Source: Prosthecochloris sp.
GTDB taxonomy: Bacteria; Bacteroidota; Chlorobiia; Chlorobiales; Chlorobiaceae
Length of the DNA: 64,000 nt
NCBI GenBank assembly: GCA_004028745.1
Contig: RAZP01000019.1
Location: 1 to 64,000, forward strand
Direction: 5' to 3'
Position numbers and translations under genes: made by a program. Below the pieces are notes generated by a model. The model was not told where the DNA came from. It made no database searches and saw nothing but the letters and a program-made list of their open reading frames with translations. Positions 17,746-26,768 of the stretch are shown here, in pieces. Within the stretch, counting starts at the first letter, position 1. The number at the start of each line of letters is the position of its first letter.

Positions 17746-18171
17746 TCAACCGGGAGCCATTCTCATTATGCCTTCCAAAAGCCCCCTTACTTCTTTTCTG
17801 AAACTTTCCGACGACGGCAGTGTATTTTTCTCACGCCCTGTGTACATAAACGCTATACATAGTACCGTATTGCCGCTCCCTGTATATTTTCTTGCACATT
17901 CGACAGCAGTTGATTTCTCATGCCTGTATGCTTCTCTCATCAATCGTTTTATCCTGTTGCGGCCAGCCGCACCGGGCATGATCTTTTTGCCGACGACAAA
18001 AAGAACTTTCGGGAGTGCTCTTTGCCCTCCCTTTTCCATCTCGAGCGGAGCAAACAATACTTTTATAAATTCCCCCCTGAAACTGCGAGCTGAGCTGAAA
18101 AGCTTCGATACCAACGTACTGCCCCTGAGTATCTCATACTTTTTCAATGAATGAGCATGCGTAGTATTCAA
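17746..18171 (-). CDS. rnpA: Ribonuclease P protein component
   Basis: This 141-residue basic protein contains the RNR motif (AAGRNRIKRLMREAYR) and a LPKVLFVVGKKIMPGA strand, typical of the protein subunit that helps RNase P RNA process tRNA 5' ends. The best start is TTG at 18171; the first residues (NTTHAHSLKK) are weakly conserved, so the start is uncertain by a few codons. It lies 28 bp downstream of rpmH and 67 bp upstream of yidD. Confidence 0.92.
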   Translation of the reverse strand: MNTTHAHSLKKYEILRGSTLVSKLFSSARSFRGEFIKVLFAPLEMEKGGQRALPKVLFVVGKKIMPGAAGRNRIKRLMREAYRHEKSTAVECARKYTGSGNTVLCIAFMYTGREKNTLPSSESFRKEVRGLLEGIMRMAPG

Positions 18172-18199
18172 AACGTCATGGGACGATTGCTATTTTCCC

Positions 18200-18361
18200 C
18201 TACTTTCTGCGGGTCCCCATATCACTGCTGACACTGAGCGAGTGGCGTCCTTTTGCTCTGCGCGATGCAAGAATTCTGCGACCGTTTTTCGTAGACATGC
18301 GCTGACGGAAACCATGTTTGTTTCGTCTCTTTCTGTTATGCGGCTGAAATGTCCTCTTCAT
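18200..18361 (-). CDS. rpmH: 50S ribosomal protein L34
   Basis: Reading the minus strand from ATG 18361 to TAG 18200 gives 53 residues beginning MKRTFQPHNRKRRNKHGF and continuing RMSTKNGRRILASRRAKGR, which is unmistakably L34. The C-terminal extension (LSVSSDMGTRRK) is slightly longer than in E. coli. It heads the rpmH-rnpA-yidD-yidC operon, divergent from dnaA. Confidence 0.97.
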   Translation of the reverse strand: MKRTFQPHNRKRRNKHGFRQRMSTKNGRRILASRRAKGRHSLSVSSDMGTRRK

Positions 18362-18797
18362 AGTAAAACACTCCTCATTACTCCGTAATAATTCAAAAAA
18401 TTCGGGGCATTGAATTTAGCACAATCATCATTCAAATCCAACCTCACAGAAATGCTTTTCCAGCTATTTCCTCACGATATAAGCACTTCCGCTAACCTGA
18501 CATATCCACATTGTGGATAACTTGTGGATAAAAAAAATCGACCCCCCTTCGCCCCCTATAAAACCTAACCGGAAACACAATCCAAATGTGTTGACAACTA
18601 AACAGGACAAATCACTTATGCCATTATAAAACAACAAATAAACGTGTTGATAACATATGTTAACCTGATCATTTGCCCATGTGGAATTTTTCGTTCTACG
18701 AATTGTTTTTTATGCACTGAAAAATGTAATTTATAAACAGAAAATGTTGATGACTTACCCTTGAAAGGGTTTCCCACATTACAAATGCCCTGATTTC
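18362..18797. other. Probable chromosomal replication origin (oriC)
   Basis: This 436 bp AT-rich region between divergent rpmH and dnaA carries clustered DnaA boxes. Perfect TTATCCACA boxes on the minus strand lie at 18512-18520 and 18523-18531. A one-mismatch box on the plus strand is at 18502-18510. Variants TGTTGACAA and TGTTGATAA lie at 18589-18597 and 18645-18653. An AT-rich stretch (about 18620-18750) could be the unwinding element. Both operon promoters must also lie here. GC skew was not computed. Confidence 0.8.
18502..18531. promoter_or_regulatory. DnaA box triplet
   Basis: Three DnaA boxes lie within 30 bp: ATATCCACA (one mismatch, plus strand) and two perfect TGTGGATAA (minus-strand TTATCCACA). 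The last two are separated by two bases. This density is the strongest origin signal in the window. Confidence 0.82.
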
Positions 18798-20273
18798 ATG
18801 TCGCCTCAGCCCAGTAAGGAATTGCTCGAAGAACCGTCAAAAGTCGATACTGCACAAGCAGAAACAGCACAGAAAATATGGAATGCCTGTCTTGATGTGC
18901 TTAAAGACAAGCTTAACAGCCAGGCATTCAAGACATGGTTTACTCCCATCACTCCCATTCATTTCTCGGACAACGAGCTGACTATAGAAGTTCCAAGTCA
19001 GTTTTTTTACGAGTGGATTGAAGAAAATTACTCTACACAGTTGAAACAGGCGCTGAGAGACATTCTTGGCTCTGAAGGAAAACTGATGTACTCGATCGTT
19101 ATGGATAAATCCCAGAGCAATCCGGTCACAATTGAATTGCCTCACCAGAATATAGCAAAAGCCGAGCCGGGTAATCAAGGCGGCTCAGAAGCTCAGGTAT
19201 CTTCAGACAGAGACTTTCTGGAGCGCCACCGCACAAAATTCGAAAGTCACCTCAATCCAAAGTACACCTTCAATACCCTTATCCGGGGGGACTGCAACTC
19301 ACTTGCCTTTGCTGCCTCGAAATCCGTCTCGCAAAACCCTGGGCAGAATGCATTCAACCCACTCGTTATTTATGGCGGCGTGGGGTTGGGAAAAACACAC
19401 ATGATTCAGGCAATAGGGAATGAGGTTCGTGAAAAATGCATTTCGGAATATGTACTGTATGTATCCAGTGAAAAATTTGCCATAGATTTCGTCAATGCCA
19501 TTCAGAACGGCAATATTCAGGAGTTTTCAGCCTTTTACCGGAAAGTTGATGTCCTGATTATCGACGACATCCAGTTTTTTGCAGGCAAAGAAAAAACCCA
19601 AGAGGAAATTTTTCACATCTTCAACACACTGCACCAGTCGAACAAACAAATCATCCTCTCATCGGATAGGCCTATCAAGGAGATCAAGGGAATCGAAGAC
19701 CGTCTTATTTCAAGGTTCAACTGGGGGCTGTCGGCGGACATACAGGCCCCTGATTATGAAACCAGAAAAGCTATCATTCAAAGCAAGCTGGAGCAAAGCG
19801 GTGTGACGCTTGATGGAAACGTCATTGAATTCATTGCAACCAATGTTACACAGAATGTCAGGGAGCTTGAAGGGTGCATCGTCAAACTTCTTGCATCCCA
19901 TTCGCTTGTCAACCAGGATATAGATTTGTCTTTTACGAAATCTACTCTTAAAGACATCATCAGAATACAGTCAAAACAGCTGAGCCTGGAAACTATCGAA
20001 AAAGCAATCTGCTCTTACTTCTCCATAACCCCGAACGACCTGAAAGGAAAATCGAAGAAAAAAGAGATTGCAACAGGCAGACAGATTGCCATGTATCTGG
20101 GAAAGGAGCTCACAAATTCATCCCTCAAAACCATAGGGCTTCATTTCGGGGGGCGTGACCATTCTACCGTTATCCACGGTTACAATACCATCCGGAAAAA
20201 AATTGAGAACTCAGCGGAAACCAGAAACCATATAGAGGAGCTAAAAAAGCGCATTGAAATCATGTCAATGTAA
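18798..20273 (+). CDS. dnaA: Chromosomal replication initiator protein DnaA
   Basis: This 491-residue protein has all four DnaA domains. Domain I is W-N-x-C-L-D-x-L-K...FKTWFTPI; domain II is a short linker. The AAA+ domain has Walker A GGVGLGKTH (residues 193-201), Walker B LIIDDIQFF (near 254) and the arginine-finger region EDRLISRFNWG. Domain IV carries the box-binding GGRDHSTVIHGYNTI near the C-terminus. It binds the boxes in the adjacent gap, opens oriC and loads the helicase. The ATG directly follows the origin region and has no strong Shine-Dalgarno. Confidence 0.98.
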   Translation: MSPQPSKELLEEPSKVDTAQAETAQKIWNACLDVLKDKLNSQAFKTWFTPITPIHFSDNELTIEVPSQFFYEWIEENYSTQLKQALRDILGSEGKLMYSIVMDKSQSNPVTIELPHQNIAKAEPGNQGGSEAQVSSDRDFLERHRTKFESHLNPKYTFNTLIRGDCNSLAFAASKSVSQNPGQNAFNPLVIYGGVGLGKTHMIQAIGNEVREKCISEYVLYVSSEKFAIDFVNAIQNGNIQEFSAFYRKVDVLIIDDIQFFAGKEKTQEEIFHIFNTLHQSNKQIILSSDRPIKEIKGIEDRLISRFNWGLSADIQAPDYETRKAIIQSKLEQSGVTLDGNVIEFIATNVTQNVRELEGCIVKLLASHSLVNQDIDLSFTKSTLKDIIRIQSKQLSLETIEKAICSYFSITPNDLKGKSKKKEIATGRQIAMYLGKELTNSSLKTIGLHFGGRDHSTVIHGYNTIRKKIENSAETRNHIEELKKRIEIMSM

Positions 20274-20603
20274 TGACAATGGGTATCTTCCGTAATGAAA
20301 GACAAGAACGCTGTTCTTCACAGGACCGTAATGTGGATAACCTGTCAACAATGTGTGCATGCATGAACGTATATGAAACAGATTATCAACACCCCGCGAA
20401 GGGTAGCCGTCAGAAGTTCCGGTAAACGTTGATAAACCAGGTTAGTTACCAACATATTGTCAACAGAGGCGAATACCGGAGAAAAAAGCGTAAGAGTATA
20501 CGTAATAGTAAGTTACGGTTAACGAGAAAGAATAATCAAGATTTCCACACACTCAATAACAACAACAACTTTTTTAAGCATTTAATAATAAAAAGAGTGT
20601 ACA
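20274..20603. promoter_or_regulatory. dnaA-dnaN spacer with further DnaA boxes
   Basis: This 330 bp gap holds a perfect minus-strand box TGTGGATAA at 20332-20340 and a plus-strand variant TTATCAACA at 20383-20391, with a TGTTGATAAA-like site near 20427. No gene is supported here; the open frame crossing into dnaN looks random. It may be a second DnaA-binding cluster making a bipartite origin, or an autoregulatory site for dnaN. Confidence 0.6.
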
Positions 20604-21728
20604 ATGAAATTTTCGACCTCAATCAAACATTTTCAGGATGCAGTAAACAAGGCAACACAAGCGATTCCCACCAAAGCGCTGGATCCCCGTTATGAAAACC
20701 TGCACGCATTTCTCGATAACCAGGTGCTTACCCTTTTTGCTACCGATGGGGAAATGTCCATAACTGCTACAATGGACGTCGAGTCAACTGATCATGGCAA
20801 TTTAGGAGTGAAGGCACGCACGATTCTGGATTTCCTGAGAAGCATGTACGATACAGGTGTCAGTTTTGAAGTTGAGCGCCAGCAGTTAAGTGATCAGGGT
20901 ATTGTCAATATTGTTACTGACAAGGGGCATTACAGGATGCCGTGTACCTTTGAAAGCAAAGCGGAAAAGCAGGATAAAACCTACGACATAGAGTTAGAGC
21001 TTTCTTCCGAGGACTTGCTCAACATTATTCACAAGACAATTTTTGCATGCAGTGTAGATGGTATGAGACCTGCAATGATGGGAGTGTTGTTCGAAATCGA
21101 AAATAATCTTCTTACTGCAGTTTCTACCGACGGTCATCGCCTGGTAAGATTTAGAAAAACATGTGACGTATCTCTTTCGGAAAAACAGAAAGTCGTTATA
21201 CCGGCAAGAGTGTTATCTGTTCTGCAAAAGCTGGTCAGCGAGGGCAACGTCAAAATATCGATTGATTCGGCAAACAAATCCATACGTTTTTCAACGGGTA
21301 ATCTTGTTCTCGATGCTGCGCTGATTGTCGAGCAATATCCCAACTATGAAGCGGTAATTCCTCTTGAAAACGATAAGAAGCTTACCATAGAAAGAGTTCT
21401 CTTCCACGATTCTGTCAAAAGGGTAGGGAGATTTTCAAGCATCGGTGATATCAGGTTTTCTATCACGCCATCTTCCATAAAACTTGCCGCTGAGAATATC
21501 AATGAAGGGGAATCGGCGCAGGAAGATCTGGCATGTACCTACAGCGGAGAAGAAATAGAGATAGGTTTCAACTCGAAATTTATTGAAGCTGCACTTGCCC
21601 ATATTGACGAAGACTCTGTTGTCGTCGAGTTGAGTCTTCCTACAACAGCCGTTATTCTTAAACCGGAAAAAGGGAAAGATAACGACAATCTGATGATACT
21701 GGTTATGCCGGTAAGAATCAACAATTGA
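20604..21728 (+). CDS. dnaN: DNA polymerase III beta subunit (sliding clamp)
   Basis: This 374-residue protein has the three-domain clamp pattern: MKFSTSIKHFQDAVNKATQA at the start, FATDGEMSITATMDV in domain I, STDGHRLVRFRKT in domain II, and the C-terminal MILVMPVRI. The ring encircles DNA and tethers the replicase. It follows dnaA on the same strand with 330 bp between, and recF follows after 16 bp. Confidence 0.98.
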   Translation: MKFSTSIKHFQDAVNKATQAIPTKALDPRYENLHAFLDNQVLTLFATDGEMSITATMDVESTDHGNLGVKARTILDFLRSMYDTGVSFEVERQQLSDQGIVNIVTDKGHYRMPCTFESKAEKQDKTYDIELELSSEDLLNIIHKTIFACSVDGMRPAMMGVLFEIENNLLTAVSTDGHRLVRFRKTCDVSLSEKQKVVIPARVLSVLQKLVSEGNVKISIDSANKSIRFSTGNLVLDAALIVEQYPNYEAVIPLENDKKLTIERVLFHDSVKRVGRFSSIGDIRFSITPSSIKLAAENINEGESAQEDLACTYSGEEIEIGFNSKFIEAALAHIDEDSVVVELSLPTTAVILKPEKGKDNDNLMILVMPVRINN

Positions 21729-21744
21729 GAGACCGGACTGATCG

Positions 21745-22839
21745 TTGCATTTACAGGAAATAAAGCTTGTCAATTTCAGGAAACATGCTGATCTGACCTT
21801 CGTTCCGTCTGACGGGATCAATCTTGTATACGGGCCTAACGGTTCCGGTAAAACCAACATACTTGAAGCTGTTCATTACTGTACACTTGCAAAGGGATTT
21901 AACAGGTCCCTTGACAGAGAATGTTTGAGTTTTTCAGCCGACTACTTTCTCCTGACAAGCAGATTTAGCGATGACAGAGGTATCGAAGTTTCTGTGAAGG
22001 TCTCCTATGCAAAGACGGCCGAAAAACGGATTTTCGTAAACAGTGAAGAGCTGAAAAAGTTTTCGCAGCTCATCGGACGTATTCCATGCATAACTTTTTC
22101 CCCTATGGAGCTTGCTATTGTTAGCGGCTCTCCTCAGGAAAGACGGCGGTTCATGGATAATGCCCTTTCACAGATCAACAAGCGGTACCTCGATGACCTC
22201 CTGCAGTACCGCAGGGTGCTGCAACAGCGCAATACGCTTCTTGCAGTAATGGGTGATGAGGGTACAGTAAGGAACAGCTTGGAGATATGGACGGAAAAAC
22301 TTTCCCTGCTCGCCGGTTCGATTATGTCGGAGAGATCCAGGTTTCTTTCCCAGTTCCTTGAATACTTTCAACCTGTGTATAAACAGCTCGGTCTTGGTGA
22401 AATGCCGGGTTTCAGTTACTGTTCTTCCATAGGGAAACATGTGCCGGAAACTACTGAAGAAGAACTGGCGAACGCTATGATGCATCGCTTCAAGGACATT
22501 GAAGCACAGGAGATGTATCGTAAGCAAACTCTTCTTGGACCGCACAGGGATGATATTGTATTTCTGCTCAATGGCGTTGAAGTAAAGAAATATGCGTCTC
22601 AAGGCCAGCTTAGAACATTTCTGATAGCAGTAAAACTTGCGCTGCAGAGGTTTATAAGCGGGATGTCCGGAGAAAAACCGCTGTTTCTGCTTGATGATCT
22701 TTTTAGTGAACTTGATAGAAAGAGAGTGGAAAAGGTTCTCGAGCTGCTTGATGGGTCGGGGCAATCAATTATCACCTCAACGGATAAGAAAGAGATCAAC
22801 TGTGCTTACAGCATCTCCGTCGAGGAGTTGATGCAATGA
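21745..22839 (+). CDS. recF: DNA replication and repair protein RecF
   Basis: This 364-residue SMC-like ATPase loads RecA at gaps. Walker A is GPNGSGKTN (near residue 31), the signature region is KYASQGQLRTFLIAVKLAL, and Walker B/D-loop is LFLLDDLFSELDRKR (near residue 315). The start is TTG at 21745, because HLQEIKLVNFRKH aligns with the usual RecF N-terminus and no ATG fits. It lies 16 bp after dnaN and is probably translationally linked. Confidence 0.96.
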   Translation: MHLQEIKLVNFRKHADLTFVPSDGINLVYGPNGSGKTNILEAVHYCTLAKGFNRSLDRECLSFSADYFLLTSRFSDDRGIEVSVKVSYAKTAEKRIFVNSEELKKFSQLIGRIPCITFSPMELAIVSGSPQERRRFMDNALSQINKRYLDDLLQYRRVLQQRNTLLAVMGDEGTVRNSLEIWTEKLSLLAGSIMSERSRFLSQFLEYFQPVYKQLGLGEMPGFSYCSSIGKHVPETTEEELANAMMHRFKDIEAQEMYRKQTLLGPHRDDIVFLLNGVEVKKYASQGQLRTFLIAVKLALQRFISGMSGEKPLFLLDDLFSELDRKRVEKVLELLDGSGQSIITSTDKKEINCAYSISVEELMQ

Positions 22840-22849
22840 TCCGTTCAGT

Positions 22850-23143
22850 ATGAAATCATCCAGGACACCAAGGAAATTCAATGATATCGTGGATGAAGTT
22901 TATTCTATCTACGGTATGAATCAGGCGCATGAAGAGCACCAGGCTCTCAGGATATGGGACGGCGTTGTAGGCGGAACTATTGCCAAAATGACGAAGGTAG
23001 AGAAATTCGCTCGTGGTATTCTTTATGTACATGTGCTGAGTCCCTCATGGAGAACAGAACTGAATTACAGGAAAAAAGATATCATCGACAGGTTGAATCA
23101 AGCTATTGGGAGGAGATTGGTGAAGGACATCGTTTTCAGGTGA
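22850..23143 (+). CDS. DUF721 / DciA-like protein
   Basis: This 97-residue protein contains the DUF721 core: ALRIWDGVVGGTIAKMTKVE, then ARGILYVHVLSPSWRTELNY and KKDIIDRLNQAIGRRLVKDI. The family includes DciA, a replicative-helicase loader or partner in bacteria lacking DnaC/DnaI, which fits its place right after dnaA-dnaN-recF. It begins 10 bp after recF. Confidence 0.87.
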   Translation: MKSSRTPRKFNDIVDEVYSIYGMNQAHEEHQALRIWDGVVGGTIAKMTKVEKFARGILYVHVLSPSWRTELNYRKKDIIDRLNQAIGRRLVKDIVFR

Positions 23144-23341
23144 TTGTTAGAAAAGCCTGTGGCGTAGTTCGATAGCTATGTTAGGCGGCGCATACGAATG
23201 GTGGCTTGTTGATAGTGCATTGTGGTTGAGCAAAAAGACTTTGAGCTATATATTGTTTTGCTGAAATATTGTTGTAGTTTTTTTATTATTTCATTGCTTG
23301 GTAATCTTTTCGTGTAAATCCTGTGCTCAAGGCTGAAAAAC

Positions 23342-23629
23342 ATGGTGCAATCCGATGAAATGAACCCTAAGCCGGTTCAAAAGAACTACTGGTTTCCTGC
23401 CAAAAAGTATGGTTATGGCTGGGGGCTGCCAGTAAACTGGCAGGGCTGGGTTGTTATGGTGCTTTATTTGGGGTTAATCACTGCGGGTATTTTTCTTTTT
23501 CCTCTGAGCAGCGAGGCGGGGCTTTTACAGTACATTGTATTCGCCGTTATGTTGACAGCAGGTTTTATTGCTGTATGCTGGTACAAGGGCGAGCCTACGA
23601 GATGGAGATGGGGAGATAAGGATTCTTGA
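23342..23629 (+). CDS. Small two-helix membrane protein, unknown
   Basis: This 95-residue protein has a Trp/Gly/Tyr-rich start (NYWFPAKKYGYGWGLPVNWQ). Two membrane helices (about residues 33-52 and 58-78) follow, then a soluble tail YKGEPTRWRWGDKD. The pattern W-F-P-A-K-x-Y-G-W-G is recurrent in small membrane proteins of many bacteria, but I know of no function. It stands alone between the dnaA cluster and the protease gene. An alternative start is the ATG at codon 6. Confidence 0.7.
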   Translation: MVQSDEMNPKPVQKNYWFPAKKYGYGWGLPVNWQGWVVMVLYLGLITAGIFLFPLSSEAGLLQYIVFAVMLTAGFIAVCWYKGEPTRWRWGDKDS

Positions 23630-23666
23630 AAAAGATTTACAGAAACGGTAAAATATTAAAATAATT

Positions 23667-24419
23667 ATGCTTATAGCAATAATTTCATTTATTCTTGTTC
23701 TTTCACTGGTTGTGCTTGTGCATGAGTTTGGTCATTTTTTTGCTGCACGCAGGGCTCGCGTGCCGGTATATGAGTTTTCCATCGGGTTTCCTTTCAGCCC
23801 TAAGATTGTGACATTGTTTCGGCACAGGGAGACGGAGTTCACACTACGTTTGCTGCCCCTTGGCGGATTTGTAAGCTTTTCCGGAGAGGGAGATGAAGAA
23901 GCAGCAAAGCTGTTCAGTTCGTCACGAACTTCGCGTGCACTGATTATGTCAGGCGGCTCTCTTTTCAATATACTTTTTGCTTTCCTGTTGTTTGTTCCTG
24001 CGTTTATGGCCGGTGAAGGTATGCCGCTGTTCAGTGCTGTAATTACCAGCATGCAGATGGTCTGGACCGTTATTTCGGAAACCGGCCATCTTTTCATCAA
24101 TCTGTTCTCTAATCAGGCGGGTATGGAAAATCTTTCAGGCCCGGTGGGGATTGCCGCGCTTGCCGGTCAGGCTGCAAGCGGCGGATGGATCAATCTTCTT
24201 TTATTTACCGGTTTCCTGAGCTTGAGCCTTGGGATCATGAACCTGATTCCTTTTCCTGGACTGGATGGAGGTCAACTCTTCATGCTTTTGATTGAAACCG
24301 TCAGGAACAAACCTATTGGTGCCAGAACCCACCAGATCATCAATCTTGCGGGAATCATGTTATTTATTTTGCTTTCACTATTTGTTACATGGCATGATAT
24401 CACGAAGCTTGTGAGCTGA
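23667..24419 (+). CDS. Site-2 protease (M50), compact form without PDZ domain
   Basis: This 250-residue membrane metalloprotease has the zinc motif HEFGH (residues 19-23) in its first helix and the second ligand motif NLIPFPGLDGGQLFML near the C-terminus. Full RseP proteins carry one or two PDZ domains between these motifs. Here only a short hydrophobic and loop region separates them, so the PDZ domains are absent. Short S2P proteins of this kind cut membrane-bound regulators or signal-peptide remnants. It lies 15 bp upstream of the CYTH gene. Confidence 0.9.
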   Translation: MLIAIISFILVLSLVVLVHEFGHFFAARRARVPVYEFSIGFPFSPKIVTLFRHRETEFTLRLLPLGGFVSFSGEGDEEAAKLFSSSRTSRALIMSGGSLFNILFAFLLFVPAFMAGEGMPLFSAVITSMQMVWTVISETGHLFINLFSNQAGMENLSGPVGIAALAGQAASGGWINLLLFTGFLSLSLGIMNLIPFPGLDGGQLFMLLIETVRNKPIGARTHQIINLAGIMLFILLSLFVTWHDITKLVS

Positions 24420-24434
24420 ACTCGGAAAAATTCC

Positions 24435-24977
24435 ATGCCAAGAAACATCGAGATCAAAGCCATCATCCCAAGTGTTGACGCTCTCATTCCACAAGTCGCT
24501 GCTATTGCGGACCGCGGCCCGGTCGAGCTTATTCAGGACGACACATTTTTTGCCTGCGAAACCGGAAGATTAAAGCTTCGCATGTTATCTACGGGGGAGA
24601 GTAAACTTATTTTTTACCGCCGTGCTAACCGGAAGGGACCAAAGGAGTCCTTTTATCTCCACTCGCCTGTTTCAGAACCTGAGATGATGAAAGATTTGTT
24701 AGCAATGTCTTATGGTCAGGCAGGCCGTGTGCAAAAACACCGCTTGTTGTTTTTTGCAGGGAGAACGCGTATCCATCTCGACAAAGTCTCTGATCTGGGG
24801 CACTTTCTTGAACTTGAGGTGATTCTGGAAGAACACGAAACTCCCGAAGCCGGAGTCGAGGAAGCTCACGAATTTCTGAAACGGCTCGGTATAGAGCTGT
24901 CGCAGCTCATCGAAGGCGCATACGTCGATCTTCTGACAAATAAGGCTTCCATTAAAACCTCATCATATTACCACTGA
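24435..24977 (+). CDS. CYTH-domain protein (class IV adenylate cyclase-like)
   Basis: This 180-residue protein begins PRNIEIKAIIPSVDAL, the E-x-E-x-K-like entry of the CYTH tunnel fold. It continues with GRLKLRMLSTGESKLIFYRR and DLGHFLELEVILEE, giving the charged residues that line the tunnel. CYTH enzymes act on triphosphates (adenylate cyclase, thiamine triphosphatase, tripolyphosphatase), and the substrate cannot be assigned. It follows the site-2 protease gene by 15 bp. Confidence 0.85.
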   Translation: MPRNIEIKAIIPSVDALIPQVAAIADRGPVELIQDDTFFACETGRLKLRMLSTGESKLIFYRRANRKGPKESFYLHSPVSEPEMMKDLLAMSYGQAGRVQKHRLLFFAGRTRIHLDKVSDLGHFLELEVILEEHETPEAGVEEAHEFLKRLGIELSQLIEGAYVDLLTNKASIKTSSYYH

Positions 24978-25129
24978 AGGGCACCTTTATTAATTGTCGT
25001 GAGCGACCTGAAGACAAGGCGGACGGAACGCAGAAACCGGAGTGTACACAGAGTACATGAGGATTTCGATCCCGACTTGTCGGGACCAACGAAGTATTCG
25101 GGTCGCGCAACAGATTAATAGAGTGCCCT
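24978..25129 (+). repeat. P/Q inverted-repeat element, copy A (152 bp)
   Basis: The left (Q) end is AGGGCACCTTTATTAATTG continuing TCGTGAGC. The right (P) end, read inverted, is AGGGCACTCTATTAATC continuing TGTTGCGCGACCCG. The interior has the shared block CAAGGCGGACGGAACGCAGA and a CCCGACTTGTCGGG hairpin. It is the longest copy of the family and lies between convergent genes. There is no open frame. Confidence 0.85.
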
Positions 25130-25207
25130 AAAGAATTGGTTATAGGAAGAGAGTTGTCTTGGATGGATCAGTATCAGGGATTCGTGAGTCTGAGGCTTAA
25201 TATGCAT

Positions 25208-25235
25208 AAAAAAAGGGCCATAAGACCCTTTTTTT
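25208..25235. terminator. Bidirectional rho-independent terminator
   Basis: An A tract, GGGCCATAAGACCC and a T tract form a symmetric hairpin 18 bp downstream of the flavodiiron gene (minus strand). It could also stop readthrough from the plus strand. Confidence 0.85.
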
Positions 25236-25252
25236 AATCAGTTACTGTCCGC

Positions 25253-26476
25253 CTACACATCACAGACAAGCTTGTTTCTTTCGATCAGCTCCTTGGCGAA
25301 GGCTTTACCGAATTCCCTACACTCTTCAAACTCTTTCTCGTGAGGTTTGAACTTAACCTTGACATGCTGATCAAACACCTTGAGCTTGAGGTTGGTAAAG
25401 TTCGACTCGATGATTTTGATGCTTTCACCGCTCCAACCGTAGGAGCCGAATGCTGCGGCAAGCTTGCCGCGGTCACGAATGGGGTTGATGGCGGCAAAGA
25501 GCTGATAGATCTGCTGAACGATGTTTTGGTTGATCGTCGGTGAGCCGACAATGATCGCCGCGCTGTGCGCGATTTTTTCTTCGAGCTTTGAAAAGTGCAT
25601 GTTTTCAATGTCGCATACATCGATGGTAAAATCACAGTGGGGGCGCAGGCCTTCGGCGATTTTTTCCGCTATGACGGTGGTATTTTCGTAAGCCGACACA
25701 TAAGCGATGAGAATGTTTTTCTCATTGGGGAGCGCAATCGCGCTCTGAGCGTATTTTTTGGAAAGATCGACATATTTCTTCCAGTTTGAGCGAAGTATAG
25801 GGCCATGACCGGGGCAGACTACTTTGATGTCGAGATCCGCGATACGTTCGATGGCCTGCAGCATGTACTTGCTGAACGGCCTCAAAATGGCATCGAAGTA
25901 ATAGGTAAAGGCATCGTCGAAATCACCTGCCAGATCATCGTACATCTCTTCATGGCAGTAATGGCAGCCGAATGAGTCGCAGGTAAAGAGTACCTTGTCT
26001 TCTTCCAGCCAGGTATAAATAGCGTCAGGCCAGTGCAGGTTTACCGCATTGATGAAGCGGAGCGTCTTGTTGCCGAGATCGAGGGTATCGCCATCTTTGA
26101 CGGTCATTGATTTGAAATCACCGTCTACAAGATCGTGAAGAAACTTGATCGCGTTTGCACTGCCAACGACCGTTGCGTTGGGTGCAACTTCGAGCAGGTT
26201 TTTCACATTGCCCGAGTGGTCTGGCTCTGTATGGTCAACAATGATGTACTCGATTTCAGCAGGATCGGTAACCCTTTTTATTTTTTCAAGATATGTAGGC
26301 CAGAACTTGGCTTTTGAAGTTTCAACGATTGTTTTTTTGTCCGCATTGATGAAATAGGAGTTGTAAGTAGTACCATACTTGGTCTCCATTACAATATCGA
26401 AAGTAACCAAGCCGGGATCGAGAATACCTATCCAAGTAACATCATCGGTAACGGGAAGAATTTTATTATCAACCAT
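25253..26476 (-). CDS. Flavodiiron protein (oxygen/nitric oxide reductase, FprA type)
   Basis: This 407-residue protein has an N-terminal metallo-beta-lactamase-like diiron domain with ligand motif VDHTEPDHSGN (H-x-E-x-D-H), DSFGCHY and CPGHGP. A C-terminal flavodoxin domain starts near ILIAYVSAYENT. Family members reduce O2 to water or NO to N2O using FMNH2, usually fed by rubredoxin. In a strict anaerobe such as a green sulfur bacterium it would serve oxygen protection. It is monocistronic with a strong terminator. Confidence 0.94.
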   Translation of the reverse strand: MVDNKILPVTDDVTWIGILDPGLVTFDIVMETKYGTTYNSYFINADKKTIVETSKAKFWPTYLEKIKRVTDPAEIEYIIVDHTEPDHSGNVKNLLEVAPNATVVGSANAIKFLHDLVDGDFKSMTVKDGDTLDLGNKTLRFINAVNLHWPDAIYTWLEEDKVLFTCDSFGCHYCHEEMYDDLAGDFDDAFTYYFDAILRPFSKYMLQAIERIADLDIKVVCPGHGPILRSNWKKYVDLSKKYAQSAIALPNEKNILIAYVSAYENTTVIAEKIAEGLRPHCDFTIDVCDIENMHFSKLEEKIAHSAAIIVGSPTINQNIVQQIYQLFAAINPIRDRGKLAAAFGSYGWSGESIKIIESNFTNLKLKVFDQHVKVKFKPHEKEFEECREFGKAFAKELIERNKLVCDV

Positions 26477-26625
26477 TATTTTGTATGGGTCTTAAGTTAC
26501 ATGAAGAAAAAGGTGGATTTTGTTATTTCGTCTTAAGTATACAGGGAATAAATTCATAAAGTTCCATCTTTAAGGAGAGGAAATATAGCCATTTCTTTTT
26601 TAGGCACTTCTGTAGGTTGAAATAA

Positions 26626-26739
26626 AGGGCACCTTTACTTATTGTCATGAGCAGTTCAAGTGCAAGGCGAACGGAGCGCAGACCCCCCTCCTATCCGCTC
26701 AACGAGGCAATTGAAGCGCGGAATAAATAAAAGAGCCCT
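26626..26739 (+). repeat. P/Q element, copy B (114 bp)
   Basis: The Q end AGGGCACCTTTACTTATTG continues TCATGAGC. The P end, read inverted, is AGGGCTCTTTTATTTATTC with a CGCGCTTCAATTGC arm. It lies in the 292 bp gap between the flavodiiron gene start and the polymerase stop. Confidence 0.82.
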
Positions 26740-26768
26740 AAAAGCATAAAACTTGCTAACTTGTTATT

